Source of the DNA: Ophioderma brevispina
Lineage: Eukaryota > Echinodermata > Ophiuroidea > Amphilepidida > Ophiodermatidae
Direction: 5' to 3'
Length of the DNA: 64,000 nucleotides
Assembly (NCBI GenBank): GCA_023653785.1
Contig: JAMKCH010056747.1
Span: 1 to 64,000 of the forward strand
A program made the position numbers and the translations under genes. Under the pieces are notes generated by a model. The model saw only the letters and a list, made by a program, of their open reading frames with translations. It ran no database searches and had not been told where the DNA came from. Positions 23,389 to 35,385 of the stretch are shown here, piece after piece. How positions within the stretch are numbered: position 1 is the first letter of the stretch; each line of letters opens with the position of its first letter.

Positions 23389-24532
23389 TATGCTAGGTAG
23401 TTTAGTACTCTCAAATTGTGGTGTCCACTTTTTCAATAGGATAGGGGCCAATTTAAGGTTACACGTGGGTCAAACTTTTAAAAATACTCCAATCATGTTA
23501 AGTTTATGTAATGGCATATTTTGTCCGTCTAGTCATGAGATTCCAAAAATGTATAGTTTGTACCATGCTATGACCATTGGTTTGAAGTTTGCAGTGTAAC
23601 AAATTCTAAAATTTTAAAAAAAGATCATCTTCCATTTGCTATGGGGGTGTCAAAATGCCAGAATGCTACCCAATTTTTGTAAAAATGAAACAAATTTTTA
23701 ATCATCTACCCTAATTGGGTCAAAATAAGGAATCGTTTGTGAGCATCTAACAATGCATAGTTTATCATGTTAGGTGGGCTAAATAAGGTCATGAGGCCAC
23801 ATAGATCCAATTGGGCCCTCGACCTTCTCTGACCCTTATCTCGGTAAGTAAACAAACTTTAACATACCAAAACTATATGTTTGGGGAGTCCTCTTTTCCT
23901 CTAGCAATAACTGCAAGTAGTTAAAATATAATCAGAGTACTTTTCAATGTTGACCCCTGTGCAAATTGAGAGTGACCTTTTTTTGGGCCATTTTAATAAT
24001 TTTTAACCCTATACTCCAAAACCATGGTCGTAAGTGGTACAACTATACATTTTTGGAATCACTTAAGACGACAACATATGGCTACATTTCAACATGATTG
24101 GAGCCTTCGAAAAGTTTTGACCCCTGTGTAACCTTAAAAGTACTTTCGTGATCCTAGCACTTTCCTTTTTGTTTTATGGTTACTAGATATCCCCGAAAAA
24201 AGGTTTTTCCAAAATTTCAGTTGGATTCCGTTGTCGTTTTGGTGTTACGCCAATGTTTCATCAGCTGCCCATAGGCCACGGTGTTGTAATTTCCTGTCCA
24301 TATTAACGACAAAAATACAAATTGCGAATTTCTTTCAAAAGTAGAATTGAATTTGCACTAAGATTGGGCACAAATAATATACTTATGCGAACAGTTAAGA
24401 TGATATAAAATTTTTTTTAACATTTTTAGGCAAGTCTTGGGGACGAGGCTGTGGAACAAATTCCGCCTTTTAAATTGGCCCCGTGTGAAAATTACCCCAC
24501 AATTTGAGAGTACTAACTAACCAGCATGCCCT
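23389..24532. mobile_element. 1.1-kb element with about 95-bp terminal inverted repeats
   Basis: Ends carry TAGTACTCTCAAATTGTGG (23402) in inverted arrangement with ACAATTTGAGAGTACTAA (24500s), followed inward by GGGGCCAATTTAA. The interior is similar to 18970-19180 (CTAGATATCC, GATTCC..TTGTCGTTTTG.TGTTA). No transposase frame found. Confidence 0.65.
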
Positions 24533-24733
24533 AGAGGCTATAACTAAAACAATGGTGTTTAAACCTGTTCTGTAGTGAGGGTGGGGGGGGAACAACTCCT
24601 TACATAAGAAGGCCCTATGATAATTCTGCTGTCCTGCCTTGATGTTTACCCTTGAATTTTTGAATTAGTTTCTTCCTGAGCTGCTGCTGCATTTACAAAC
24701 ATATGCTTTCCACCCAAATGTTTTTATAGTTAA

Positions 24734-25051
24734 AGGCCCATGCGGATCCTAATAGCCTCGGCCCCCGGGACCCCATATTTTAAAAAGTTACCGGAATTGT
24801 CACAATTGTGATATCCGAATTAGCAAGCTACATTTGTCTCATTTCCCCGGTGAAATCTTCGGCAAAGGATGTTTTGTTTGAAATGTGGCCCATTTTTGGG
24901 TCAAACCAATAATAATTTCACAAGTACACTATGGGATTACAAAATCACATTAAAACTTGGTTGAAATCTCGGCGCACAACTTTTCCAGATGGTTGTGGGA
25001 CAAGGCCAGCCATCAAGATAAAAACTTAAACTTAAATCGAGCCATCCCCCT
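24734..25051. mobile_element. TTAA miniature element family C, copy 3' of the zinc-finger gene
   Basis: Direct-orientation copy of 17118-17465. TTAA lies at 24730-24733 and a mutated TTAG at 25052-25055. It sits 88 bp beyond the zinc-finger stop codon, so any 3' UTR longer than that would include it in complement. Confidence 0.75.
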
Positions 25052-25139
25052 TTAGGCTTTAACCGATCAGTTATCACACTGTCCCAAACCCACACCCGAA
25101 CATTACCAGCAAAGCTTGACTTCAAATCCATGGTGTGCA

Positions 25140-26741
25140 TCATAGGGATGCATGTATGGCAGCCTTGTCGGCAAGACTGTCGGCACTTTCAGAATTCACT
25201 GCAAAAGAAGCATTTGAATCACAGCTTGATGGCTCTAGCATCATCAGAAGATTAGCCTCGTTAAACAACAGGGGATGCTTGTATTTGACATGCCTCTTAA
25301 GATTTGCTTTCTCTGCAGAACTGTAATCACATGACATACACTTGTAGGGTTTGACACCTTCATGATTTCTAAGATGTCTTTTGAGATTCCCAGGTTGTGA
25401 GAATGCTTTGATACACTTGGTGCACTTGTAGTTCTTAGCCCCCGTGTGAGTGCTCATGTGCCGACTTCTCCGACTGGATGTGGCGAACGATTTCTCACAA
25501 CCTTCGTAGGTGCATTTAAAAGGCCTTTCTCCAGTGTGAGTTTTCAAGTGAATTCTCAACTTGGACACAATGCTGAAACCCCGATCGCAGACTTGACATT
25601 TCAAGGGTTTAGCGCTTTCAGGCAAATGAGTCTGTTCGTGAGTCCTAAGATCGGATATGAATGCGAAACCTTTTTGACAAGTGCCACACATGTATGGTTT
25701 GACACCCGTGTGGTTCCTCATGACATGGCGTTTAAGATTGCCTGGTGCTGTAAAACTCTGCTCGCACTGATCACATTTATATGGATTTTGGCCTGTGTGT
25801 CTCCTCGAATGCCTCAGCATCAAGCCATTGGTAGCATAAGCCTGATCACAGTAACTGCACTTATACGGCTTTTCTCCTGTATGTGTCCTGTAGTGTTTTA
25901 TTAAATTTTTCTTACGGAAGAAAGTTCTCTTACATATATCGCACATGTTTGGATTACCTTCTAAAAATTGACCATGTCCAAGCATGTGGTCCTTCATATG
26001 GCCTTTCTGCCAGAACCCGCGTCCACAATATTTACAGTGGAACCGTTTTATCCCCAGATGAGTTCGCTCGTGCACTTTTAAATTGCTATTTGTGATATAC
26101 CCTCGATGACATATTTTACACTTGAAAGGTTTTTCAATTAGATGCGTTCTTTTATGTCGCTCCATGTGCGGAAAATTAATAAACCTGTGATCGCATAAAT
26201 CGCATTTGAACGGTTTGTCGTCCGAGTGCGCACTCGCCTGGTGATACTTGAGTCCTGTTTTGGAAACAAAATGTCTGCTGCATTCTTTACACTTGTAATT
26301 GGTCTCTCCCGTGTGTACCTTCATGTGCTTCAGCAAATTCGTCAACTTTCGAAAACCATAACCGCATTGCGGGCACTCGTGTTCAGGTAGCGAATGCAAA
26401 GCTTCATATCTAATGGCGTCACTATACCGATGGGACTCAGTCTTGACGGTGGTGCGCTGCACCAAACTGGTGATTTGGGCTGGATGCCTATGAGAAAAAG
26501 CAAAATATTTACTCCTTGCACGTCGCGCATCTTTCCAGTAGTGACAGCCTGTGTGTGTTCTAAGACCATTGGCTTGTACCATATACCCACATTTACATGC
26601 AAGAGCATTACCTCTAGTTAGCCAAAATCTGTGGTAGATGACTTCATGGCTCTGAATGTGTCTCTTGAAAGTGGCGAAGTCGGCAAAGTTGCATGTGCAG
26701 TATTTACAGCAGAAGAAATGGAGCATGTAGTGGCTTGCCAT
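25140..26741 (-). CDS. C2H2 poly-zinc-finger protein, single exon, 533 aa
   Basis: This is very probably a nuclear sequence-specific DNA-binding protein, most likely a transcription regulator. Fourteen fingers fit C-x2(4)-C-x12-H-x3(4)-H, with first cysteines at residues 12, 123, 151, 180, 208, 236, 267, 295, 323, 352, 382, 410, 440 and 468. One more, at residues 49-67, is degenerate (C-x1-C). A finger-free spacer spans residues 68-122. TGEKP-type linkers occur (TGEKP at 288-292, TGERP at 403-407), with variants TGQNP, TGVKP and TGAKN. No KRAB, BTB or SCAN domain is visible, and the acidic/serine-rich tail (490-533) is unrecognised. The start is chosen because an in-frame TGA lies two codons upstream (26745-26747) and the context GTCATGG has G at -3 and +4; an upstream non-coding exon is possible. 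I saw no AATAAA close downstream. The intact frame amid decayed repeats argues for selection. Orthology to a named gene cannot be assigned. Confidence 0.93.
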   Translation of the reverse strand: MASHYMLHFFCCKYCTCNFADFATFKRHIQSHEVIYHRFWLTRGNALACKCGYMVQANGLRTHTGCHYWKDARRARSKYFAFSHRHPAQITSLVQRTTVKTESHRYSDAIRYEALHSLPEHECPQCGYGFRKLTNLLKHMKVHTGETNYKCKECSRHFVSKTGLKYHQASAHSDDKPFKCDLCDHRFINFPHMERHKRTHLIEKPFKCKICHRGYITNSNLKVHERTHLGIKRFHCKYCGRGFWQKGHMKDHMLGHGQFLEGNPNMCDICKRTFFRKKNLIKHYRTHTGEKPYKCSYCDQAYATNGLMLRHSRRHTGQNPYKCDQCEQSFTAPGNLKRHVMRNHTGVKPYMCGTCQKGFAFISDLRTHEQTHLPESAKPLKCQVCDRGFSIVSKLRIHLKTHTGERPFKCTYEGCEKSFATSSRRSRHMSTHTGAKNYKCTKCIKAFSQPGNLKRHLRNHEGVKPYKCMSCDYSSAEKANLKRHVKYKHPLLFNEANLLMMLEPSSCDSNASFAVNSESADSLADKAAIHASL

Positions 26742-26848
26742 GACTCAACCATCATAACACCGTCTCTGTTGATATCAAAAGATATTAAAACATATTGAAC
26801 TAGAATTTCGCGGTTCTCGGCTTTCGCGCTCGCTATATTCAAAGAATA

Positions 26849-27266
26849 TAAGCTGTGGGCCGCCCCATGACCTTTGACCCTGGCACATGACCTTTGACCT
26901 CATCAACATATGAGGGATCACATGGTGCACCTATGACACAAGTTTGGTTCCAATTGAACTTCAAGTTTTTAACTTTAGGTCAATTTTACATTTTTAGCCA
27001 ATTTTTCAACTTGACCTTCATATGACCTTTGACCTTTCAACATGACCTTTGACCTGATCAACATATGAGGGATACCATTGTGCACCTATGACAGAAGTTT
27101 GGTTCCAATTGAAGTTTAACTTTTCAATTGAGGTCAATTTAAAAAAAAAAATTAACAATTTTGTGACACACACACACACACACACATACACACATACATC
27201 CACACATATACACGCACAACAGATTGCTAAGTGGTCCTGCCAGCTATAGCTGGCAGCCCACAATAA
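26849..27266. mobile_element. Small terminal-inverted-repeat element with DR1 repeats and a (CA)n tract
   Basis: The left end AAGCTGTGGGCCGCC and the right end (reverse complement ATTGTGGGCTGCC) form imperfect terminal inverted repeats. Just inside the right end is a perfect 20-bp palindrome, CTGCCAGCTATAGCTGGCAG (27237-27256). Two direct repeat units of about 155 bp (from 26888 and 27043) share the motif CATATGAGGGAT and a GTTCCAATTGAA block. A CA microsatellite fills 27166-27211. A related end (AGCTGTGGGCTGCC) appears alone near 40.61 kb. No coding capacity is seen; probably a non-autonomous DNA element. Confidence 0.55.
26868..27054. promoter_or_regulatory. Four DR1-type nuclear-receptor motifs upstream of the zinc-finger gene
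   Basis: The 12-mer TGACCTTTGACC occurs exactly at 26868, 26888, 27023 and 27043: two pairs with 20-bp spacing, the pairs 155 bp apart. Its reverse complement GGTCAAAGGTCA is the ideal direct-repeat-1 site bound by RXR, HNF4 and COUP-TF type receptors (family knowledge). The sites lie 127-313 bp upstream of the zinc-finger ATG, inside a small inverted-repeat element. A regulatory role is inference. The same motif in other repeats (one at about 15.89 kb) suggests it may simply be part of a repeat family. Confidence 0.4.
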
Positions 27267-28242
27267 GTGAAATTGTCATTAAAATTTATAATGCATAGTG
27301 GGTAATATCACGCCGATCACGGGGTCCTAAAATCTTGAAAACACAACAAGGTTGCTGTAGTTTTCCTATGCGATGAACTCTTGCCATTACCACCAAAGTA
27401 CCTTGTTATTGAGTTTTGTGTGCCATTTGGTCTTTATACCTTTGTCACTTTGTATACACTGGCATTGGAGTAAAAACACGATTTTACTTCAATTAGACAC
27501 TCGTCACCTGAAATAGGGACAACCTGTACTTTGTTATGGGCGAGAGCTGTGTTTTTAGGGGGGCGCCCAGCAATTAAACTTTGCAGCACTCCTAACCGTG
27601 CCGTTCTTAATACTGTGTTCTCTAATGGCAATACGGATGTACAAGGTCAAAACGCATTGAGGGGCACTGGTAAAAGTAACGTACATTAAAATGCTAAATA
27701 TCTACCTGTATAAGTCAGGGGTGCGCTAGTGAATTCTGAATAGTCTCAATGGTTTTTTTTTGCGCTAATAACAACAGCAGGAGACATGGGGTCTTTTCAT
27801 TAATTTCATACGTTACCACCCCGAAACGAAACACTAATACAATGAGTCGATACCCATCATAGATGGTCCAACGCCGTTTCTAACAGTTGAAGTACATTGG
27901 ATAGAAATATTGTTTTTGGAAATGTAAACTTGGTTCTAAACCATTAAAAAACTCATCCACATTGTGTATTAAACATCGCCTAAATTAAACTTCCAAAGAA
28001 TTTTGGAAATACTTTGTCAGTGTACATGTAGAAGAACCAAAGTGTTTAACATACCGTCTATAGTTCTCAGTAAAATTTAACTTGTTTTTCCAGGCTTACT
28101 CTGTTTTATAATTCTAAATCTAATTTTTTAATATGTGGACTTCATTCCTAATGCCAAATTGTTAAACACTTGCAATCAAAACACTTGAAAGACAGCATTT
28201 TCCCAGATACTACAGAAAGCTTTATTCCTAAACACCGTTTTT
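27267..28242. other. No gene seen upstream of the zinc-finger gene's flank
   Basis: About 1 kb without recognised repeats. A 5' non-coding exon or promoter of the zinc-finger gene could lie here, but no clear TATA or splice pair was identified. Confidence 0.5.
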
Positions 28243-31200
28243 CAGTGGGGCAATTCCACCGTCCTGAACGTTACATTTTGATCACGCTTCCTGTATTCAA
28301 AGTATTCAATGAGCCAGAGTGCTTTGGATGTTAATTTTTTTGTGTTAATGTTAGTGGACAGTCTAATGTTAAACATGAGCACGAACTTTCTAGGGAGCTC
28401 CAAATTGATTAAAAAATATGACTGTAGAAGTGAATGTCATGGACGTTTATACTAGAATGGACAAGCATTTTTTGGACAACAAATATTACCAAAGCTCTTT
28501 GAGTTGCAACCTCACTTCATTGTTCCCTGTTCAAATAATTTTACCACAAAAGGCAAAACAGTATCTAACTTTTGAATACAAGTATAAGGAAACATCTTAC
28601 CATGGTATAGAAACACATCAAAATTGAGTGTCATGCACTTTAATTTTTGAAACATTCATGATTGAACAGGTTGAAATTGCAACACTTACTCATTCCTATT
28701 GATAATTTATAGTTTGGTGCGTATAGTAGAGTAGATATGTGCATGAATTGTGCACTTGGTGAAAAAGCATGAAATTGGCACACAGTTTGGGCATGTCTAA
28801 GAGGATGTTTGGCTATAGGGGCATCGCAGATTTCTTTCGGGTAACAAAAAATGGCGGCCATTTCCAAATGGCTCGCCATTGCTGGTATTTTAGCTCTTTT
28901 TGATGGACTAATTGCTTTGTTTGTTGTTTGGGAACCATAACATGATTGTAGCCCAGAGCAATGCCTAAAATACAAATTGATTATCGGTAACTATTACTTT
29001 AACAGAAATGGTGACCATTTCAAAATGGTGTCTTTCCAAAATGGTGCTGACAATTCCTCTATTTACCAATTTTCAACTAAATATGCATATTTTTTCTACC
29101 GAAGCATATTTTATCAGCAGCAATGCAAAATCAAACACTGTAAATAGGCAAGGCAATACCAATTGGTTATGTTACTGAGGGCAGAACATTTAAAAATGTC
29201 ACCATGCTTGTTATCTTTGCTTTGCGGGACTGAATAACCTCAAAACATTTAGAAATGGCCTTTTGTTAGTTGTGTTGATAACGAAAGATGGTGGACATTT
29301 CCAAAATGGGATGGAGGCTTTTAGTATGGTCTATGATACGAGCATACACTATTGCACCAGTACAGGTTATACCGTGAAAGGGCGCCCACACATGACACAC
29401 TGACAGGAATTATTCTCTTTACCAGTGTTTTACATAAAGCCGATGCACTGAGTCCCTTGTTATGGTTACGATCTTATCTATTCTTATTTATTATGTGCAA
29501 TTAGGTTATATTGGTACCGGAAATATATTGCTAATGCAACGGCAGTGATATTTGGTTTGGTAAAGCACCAATGATGTGATATATATGCGATTTAGGTACC
29601 GTACCCAAAGAGTAATATTCTTCAATAAGGAGTTACCAAAATTGCTAACTTCAGGTGCATGCACTCTTTTTGGTGTAATCAATCATGGCTGCCCAGTGCA
29701 TTGGGGAAATCTTGATCTTTCTTGGATGCAGATGGCCTCAACCATGTCTAATTCTGGTGAAAACAACTATCCTAGGACAGCAGAGTGGAGGAAGATAAAG
29801 AATAAGAAAGACAAAAAAAAAGTTCGACAAATCTAGTATTAATGAGCTCTGTTTTATGGAAGCCAATGCAGTGGTAGATATGTTATGTTCTTGACAACGG
29901 ATTATAAGGACAAAAAGACGGCCAGCTGCATTTTGAACTCTCTGAACCTTGCGTCCTTCTCTTTCTGGGAGAACATAGGGCAAGGCTTGCAGGATCAGCC
30001 TTGTGTAACAAAGTCGTGGACCGATCCAATGGTGCATATTTCATCAAGGTACTGTCAAAACTACCCAAATTTTCTTATCCAGTGCTGACTGGAAAAGTTG
30101 TTAACTGATTGTTCCTTGCTTAGTGATGGTTACGATGGACAAGGTCCGTGATTCGCTTGCGGATGAAAAACTAATTGCCAAGACGGGTGGCTGAGAGTTA
30201 GTCGATCTGTAAGAATGAGAAAGAAAGAAACATTATTCTGTCGTCTGTATAATATTCAGCTTGTGGATTACATAAGGATTGTAGCTGCAATGCATGATTC
30301 AATATTCTTTATGAATGCATAACAATCCCAATGGTGGGAAGACAGATAGAGCTGTAACGGTGTAAACGACAGATGAACACCATGGGCATTAATGATATAC
30401 TGTAGTGGGCCAGTAAACAAGATGAAGTCAATACATCCCGAACAGGACCTGTGGATCCACCATCTACCTCCACAGGATCTGATGAAGCAAATTCTGATCG
30501 ATCGAGATGAGTCGGTCATCTAGGAGGAAAGACCAAATTAATGGCTTTTCCAGTTATTTCTAGCCTCGGCGGGTTAAGGCGTTTCATGTCAATAGTGTCA
30601 AAAGTGGAACTGAAGCGCAAATAACACTAACAAAGCCTCTTTTGTTGTCAAGACCAATCAGGTGTCATTTGCAGCCTGTAAACAATGCCGTTCCGCACTG
30701 TGAAATTGAAGTATGTTGACTTCATAGGAACAGGGAGATCATTATCGCTGAGATAAGTCGACAACTGATTTACTAATCTTTCAATCACCTTCACAAGACA
30801 TGGATATATAGGGCGATAATTGAGAGGATGGTGGTATCCGAGTTGGATTTGTTCAGCTGCGCGATTACAGAGAAATGCATGCATGCTTGAGAGCTTGTGG
30901 AATACATACGATCTGAGCAGGGCAAAGTGGGTAATGGTAACAGGATTCATATAGATAGAGTTTGAGAGACTGGCAGTAGAGTATCAGGTAGACTGTACGA
31001 GCTTCTTGGTCTTGTTGTGGAAAAATTCTGCAAAAAACTGTAGCAAGGTCTTTTGGACATTCATGGGTACGTAGGTATGTTTACAGTTAATCTAGAAGTG
31101 AAATTGATGACTACACTGAGAAAAGGTCAAGTTGGTTACATGTAGTACTTGGTTGCTATGATACTCGTCTTGGCTTTAGCAAGAAGAGAGTCGTATTTTA

Positions 31201-32819
31201 AACACTGATCCTTGTAAGTTCTTTGAATACTGTGAGCCAGTCTGTGAAACTCTGACGCTCCAGCCGAGGTGTCCCTCTTCTCAATCTCAAAGGCATCTGA
31301 ATACCAATCAGCATGATTATGGAGAACTAGAGTTTAACTGACGAGTGGAGCATGTTAATCAAGGGTCTTAGATAAGTTGTTGTATATTCATTAACAAGAG
31401 AATTGCAGTTAGTATCTAAAAGTAAACACAGAAGTGCACATCTATATCAGAGCAGATCTTTTGATGTTGCAAATTATTCAAGTCTGCATATATACAGGCT
31501 GCCTTGAAGAGCTGCTTTCAAGCATTTTTCCTGTCAACTGCAGCCCTCCTTGCAACCGCAACTTGGAAGTTTTTGGCATACTTTTCTAACTTCTGGAAGG
31601 GTTGTCCAGAAGATTTCCCAATACTCTTTTCCTTTCTAGTCCATCCTCATTCACTTGGACATGCAAGCTAGGAGATGCAATCATCATTTGAGCCCAACAG
31701 TAACCGACCTGATAGTGGCTCTCTTGATATGTTCAGTGTGTGCTGCTTTAATTGGAGGAAGAGCACATGATTATACATCAAGACCACAAAGCACTCTAGT
31801 TTATTTTATTTTTTTGTACGCCAATGGACTAGTAAACTTCTGCTAAATGCCATATTCTGACTTGTAGTTGGATCAACATGGATCACATTCAGTTTGACAA
31901 AAAACGTGCCTTTTAATGAAGTTTGGGCAACCACTTGGTATGGTTTGCTTTTTATTGTGGGTATTACAAAATATCTGTTCATTCAACATAAGAAGTAAGG
32001 ATGATGAACATTATCTCTACCCGGTAAACCGATGCATACATCAGTGGTAGCTATGTTGTAAGTGAAAACCACTGTTATATCAGAATAACCTAATAGTGTC
32101 TTTTTTAATTAAAATCCATGCTCAAGGCACACCGTAACTGTGTGAAGACTGTGACTCTATAACCAAAGGTATTGTACTGTTTACAACAGACTATAAAAGA
32201 GTAATTAATGGCGGCCATCTTGAAAATGGCCACCACTGTTGTCATACAATCAATTTGAAATGCTCAAATAAAAACTTGTTTTCACTTTATTGATTGTATG
32301 AAAAAGACGTTATACGTAATTTCATGCAAATATATAAAATAGCTGTTAATGGCGGCCATTTTGGAAAATGGCCATAATTACTGCCATGGGATAAACCTGC
32401 AATGGCCATTTGATCGAAAGTCTTTTTAAAACATCCATTGTGCATCAAATGCCATGCTTGAATGCCTAAAAGCAATGTATTTATCTACCCAATCTCAAAT
32501 CTAGAGGATAAATGGCAAGTAATGGCAGCCATTTTGAAAAATGGCCGCCATTTTAATCAGAGGACAACTCTGCGATGCCCCTATAGCTAAAAGTCTTTCT
32601 TATGACATGCCCTAGATATGTGCCAAATTTCATGCTTTTATCACCAAGTGCACAATTACCCCAAAATATTGCACATATCTACTCTACTATTAGTGCAGCT
32701 CATATTGATTAATTATAGCATAATAATTCGAGAAAACTCCAGTTAATTAACAAGATATAATCTCTAGAAAATGCGTCATGGACGTTACAAAGGGGACGTC
32801 ACCGTGGAATTGCCCAGTG
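28243..32819. mobile_element. 4.6-kb inverted-repeat unit with palindromic subterminal repeats
   Basis: Ends CAGTGGGGCAATTCCACC (28243) and, in complement, CACTGGGCAATTCCACGG (32819). Subterminal arms also match in inverse: 28690-28860 against 32566-32730 (GATGCCCCTATAGC, ACCAAGTGCACAATT, CATATCTACTCTACTA). Inside each arm lie diverged tandem units with GGCGGCCATTTTG/CAAAATGGCC palindromes. The centre carries a LINE remnant. The superfamily and the target duplication are not resolved. Confidence 0.62.
29740..31330 (-). pseudogene. CR1/L2-like LINE reverse-transcriptase remnant
   Basis: Minus-strand pieces occur in family order. ADWYSDAFEIEKR...KDQCLKYDSLLAKAK (31.3 kb) is the region before RT. 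LNYRPI then KVIERLVNQLSTYLSDN (30.8 kb) are RT motifs 1-2a. ILFTGPLQYIINAHGVHL (30.4 kb) precedes the decayed catalytic box. LPEREGRKVQRVQNAAGRL (29.98 kb) is the conserved post-RT block. Every segment is separated by frameshifts or stops, so it is dead. It sits inside the 28.2-32.8 kb inverted-repeat unit. Confidence 0.85.
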
Positions 32820-33638
32820 AATGATTATAAATTGATTGTATTATTTCAATTCAGAAAAGTACAGCAAACAAAATTAAGTTTTGTACTTGGCCCTTTTCCT
32901 TTCAAGTCACTTTCTATTGTTAGGCAGCAAAGCTACTTCTTGGATAGATTAAAATGCTTCTTCCCTATTTCACCTAATGGATATGACCCAAAACTTGTTC
33001 CCAGCGCATAAGTCAGTGAAAATCGAGTTATAGAATGATTATTGTGTAACAGAAAAGTCGAATGATTCATGAGCAGCTAAGTTTCTCGCCATTGGAGAAC
33101 TTACAGCATGCTCAGCAACCTCATAACGTGAGACTCCTGACCTCACCCGCAATCTGACCATGACACAGCACAGTCAACCCGGAAGTCTTAATTTCTGATA
33201 GGCTTAATCTGAAAGTTCTTTTAAGGCAATCAAAAGTTGATCCTATAAGATCTATTTCTAAACCAGAGCATCAATGATGCAGTTAGCCTATATAATATGA
33301 TGCCATTCAAGACACCCAACAGGTTTGGCAGGTATATTATATACCAGAGTATTAGTTCACCATCTGAGATTAACTTAAGCCAAAAATGTGGTTTTTACAT
33401 TAAGATAATTACAAATGCGCCCTTTAATCATTGCAATATTAAATGGTTACTTCATTGTCATGGGTTTTTTTTAAAATTTTTTAACGAATAAATATGTGAA
33501 CCCCACAAAAATATACACACTAATCTGAGCTTTAATTTCTTTCTTTTTTAAATTCATTTTTTACTTGATATGGCCTCAAGTGATGGGATTATACACTAAA
33601 CCAATCATGAGTAGGCCGATGTAAACTTTATGACTTAA

Positions 33639-34185
33639 AGCAATATAGCACTTTTTTTGAAGGGCCGCCCCCAATTTTCAAAAATTGGAGATTTTTACCC
33701 GGTTGCATGTGGGGTAAATGCTAGTTAACTGATACCGTGAATGGTTTAAGCTCGAAATGTCTATGGTCACAAAGGAAGGCAATTTGTACTAGAATAATTA
33801 TTACGGGGATCCCTTATTAATAATTCAACGGATGCTGGAAACGGCATTCCGATGTGAAATAGCCGGGGAAAATAGCGCCATTGGACGTGTCAACGCCTCA
33901 TCCATGAGTTGTTTTAATAGTTCGGACAAGTCAAGTTAGAGGTTTATTTTCTCGAGGTGGCCACTATCATATAGACGGACATAACGTAGCATTTCCAGCT
34001 CTGCCGTTATAAGTCCAATCTGCGGATCCCAATTCTAATTCACAAAACGCGTTATTTGGATAATGCGTAATTTTTATGCATTTTTGTTCGCAGGTATAGT
34101 TGCCTAGACAATACACAAGTAACTGTGCAAATATCAAATTTTTGAAAAAGTGGGGGCGCTCTTGCAAAAAGGTGCCAATATTGCT
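33639..34185. mobile_element. TTAA element family E, 547 bp
   Basis: TTAA at 33635-33638 and 34186-34189. Inverted ends AGCAATATAGCAC and, in complement, AGCAATATTGGCACC are followed by a shared GCGCCCCCA-like block. No ORF of note inside. Confidence 0.75.
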
Positions 34186-34189
34186 TTAA

Positions 34190-35204
34190 CAATGTATTTT
34201 TAGCTTACATTACCCCAGAACCACAAAATATGCCAAATTTAATGGCAATAATTTTTATGCGGAAACCGTTATATGCCGCTTCAACTTCCAAGGAATAGCA
34301 AATATTGTGCTGTAAGTATCAGTGGTGTAAATTTCTTTTTGACATTTTTTTGGCGGGGACCGGTGTGATGAAATTTTACGAATGAAACAGGTTTTGTGCT
34401 GAAAAAGATTGATTACTAAAATTTTGCCATTTAGAAGCAAAAAACTGTTAAATGTAATTGTAATTAGAACAATATATCCCCCATCCCCCTGGAGTTACGC
34501 TATGTGTAATGTAAGTCACTGTACAGATTTTGAATCGGCAAGGACTATTTATGGATATGCCTCCATGTGAGCATGCATTGGGGATGTTGTCAATCTGTCT
34601 TTGTGATCTTTTTACTCAAACCCATAATTGAGAGTAACTTTTACCTTCTTCAATCTCTTAGTTGTTCCATTATCTCAGTCTTCACTTTGCCTGTAGTTTC
34701 ACTTCAAATAAAAAATTTTGGTTACAAAGTCTTAAGACTATTAAAATTATTATTTGTGTATCGCACTCATCTGATGCTTTTACAAATGATGTGATATATC
34801 AACCAAATTCTTTTTTTTAATTTCCCAATACCAAGCAGATATATGAGAGCAGTGTTTTTGTGGACAGGAATGCATGGGTTGTTTTAAAAAGTCGGGGTTT
34901 ATGTGGTAAAGGGGATCTGTAATCCCGGAGAATTGGGAGAATAGCTGATACTGTTGTAAAATTAGGGTCAACAGAATAGGAAGGCCCTGTGATGGTTAAT
35001 TAACAATTAACAAAAACACCATAATTAACATATGCAAACAAATTTTAAAAAGATGAGTCTTCGTAATAAAATAATATTGTTCATATTGACTTTATGACAA
35101 ACGGAAACCAAATTGTTTGAAAAAGATATAATCAAAACCTGGAAACAGGTGATCACTGTATTCAAATACACAAAGTAACATACAAAGCGCACCATACTTG
35201 CATA
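34190..35204. other. No gene seen
   Basis: AT-rich with only short frames; nothing recognised. Confidence 0.55.
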
Positions 35205-35385
35205 ACAGGTCCCCTCTTTAGAATGGGATTTTTGGGAATCCAATGCTGGCATCACATGACATTATTGAGGTGAAATGTCCCAAAAAGTTGTGCATTGTAG
35301 GATGAACTCTGAGATAGATAGCTATGTTTGTTTAAGGTCACTGATGACTGGTTGGCGTGAGAGAATTTGGGCTGTTTCAAGTTAA

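Noticed and set aside
25446..25904. 152-codon plus-strand frame
   Set aside because: Antisense shadow of the zinc-finger gene; the regular C-x2-C spacing on the minus strand explains its openness.
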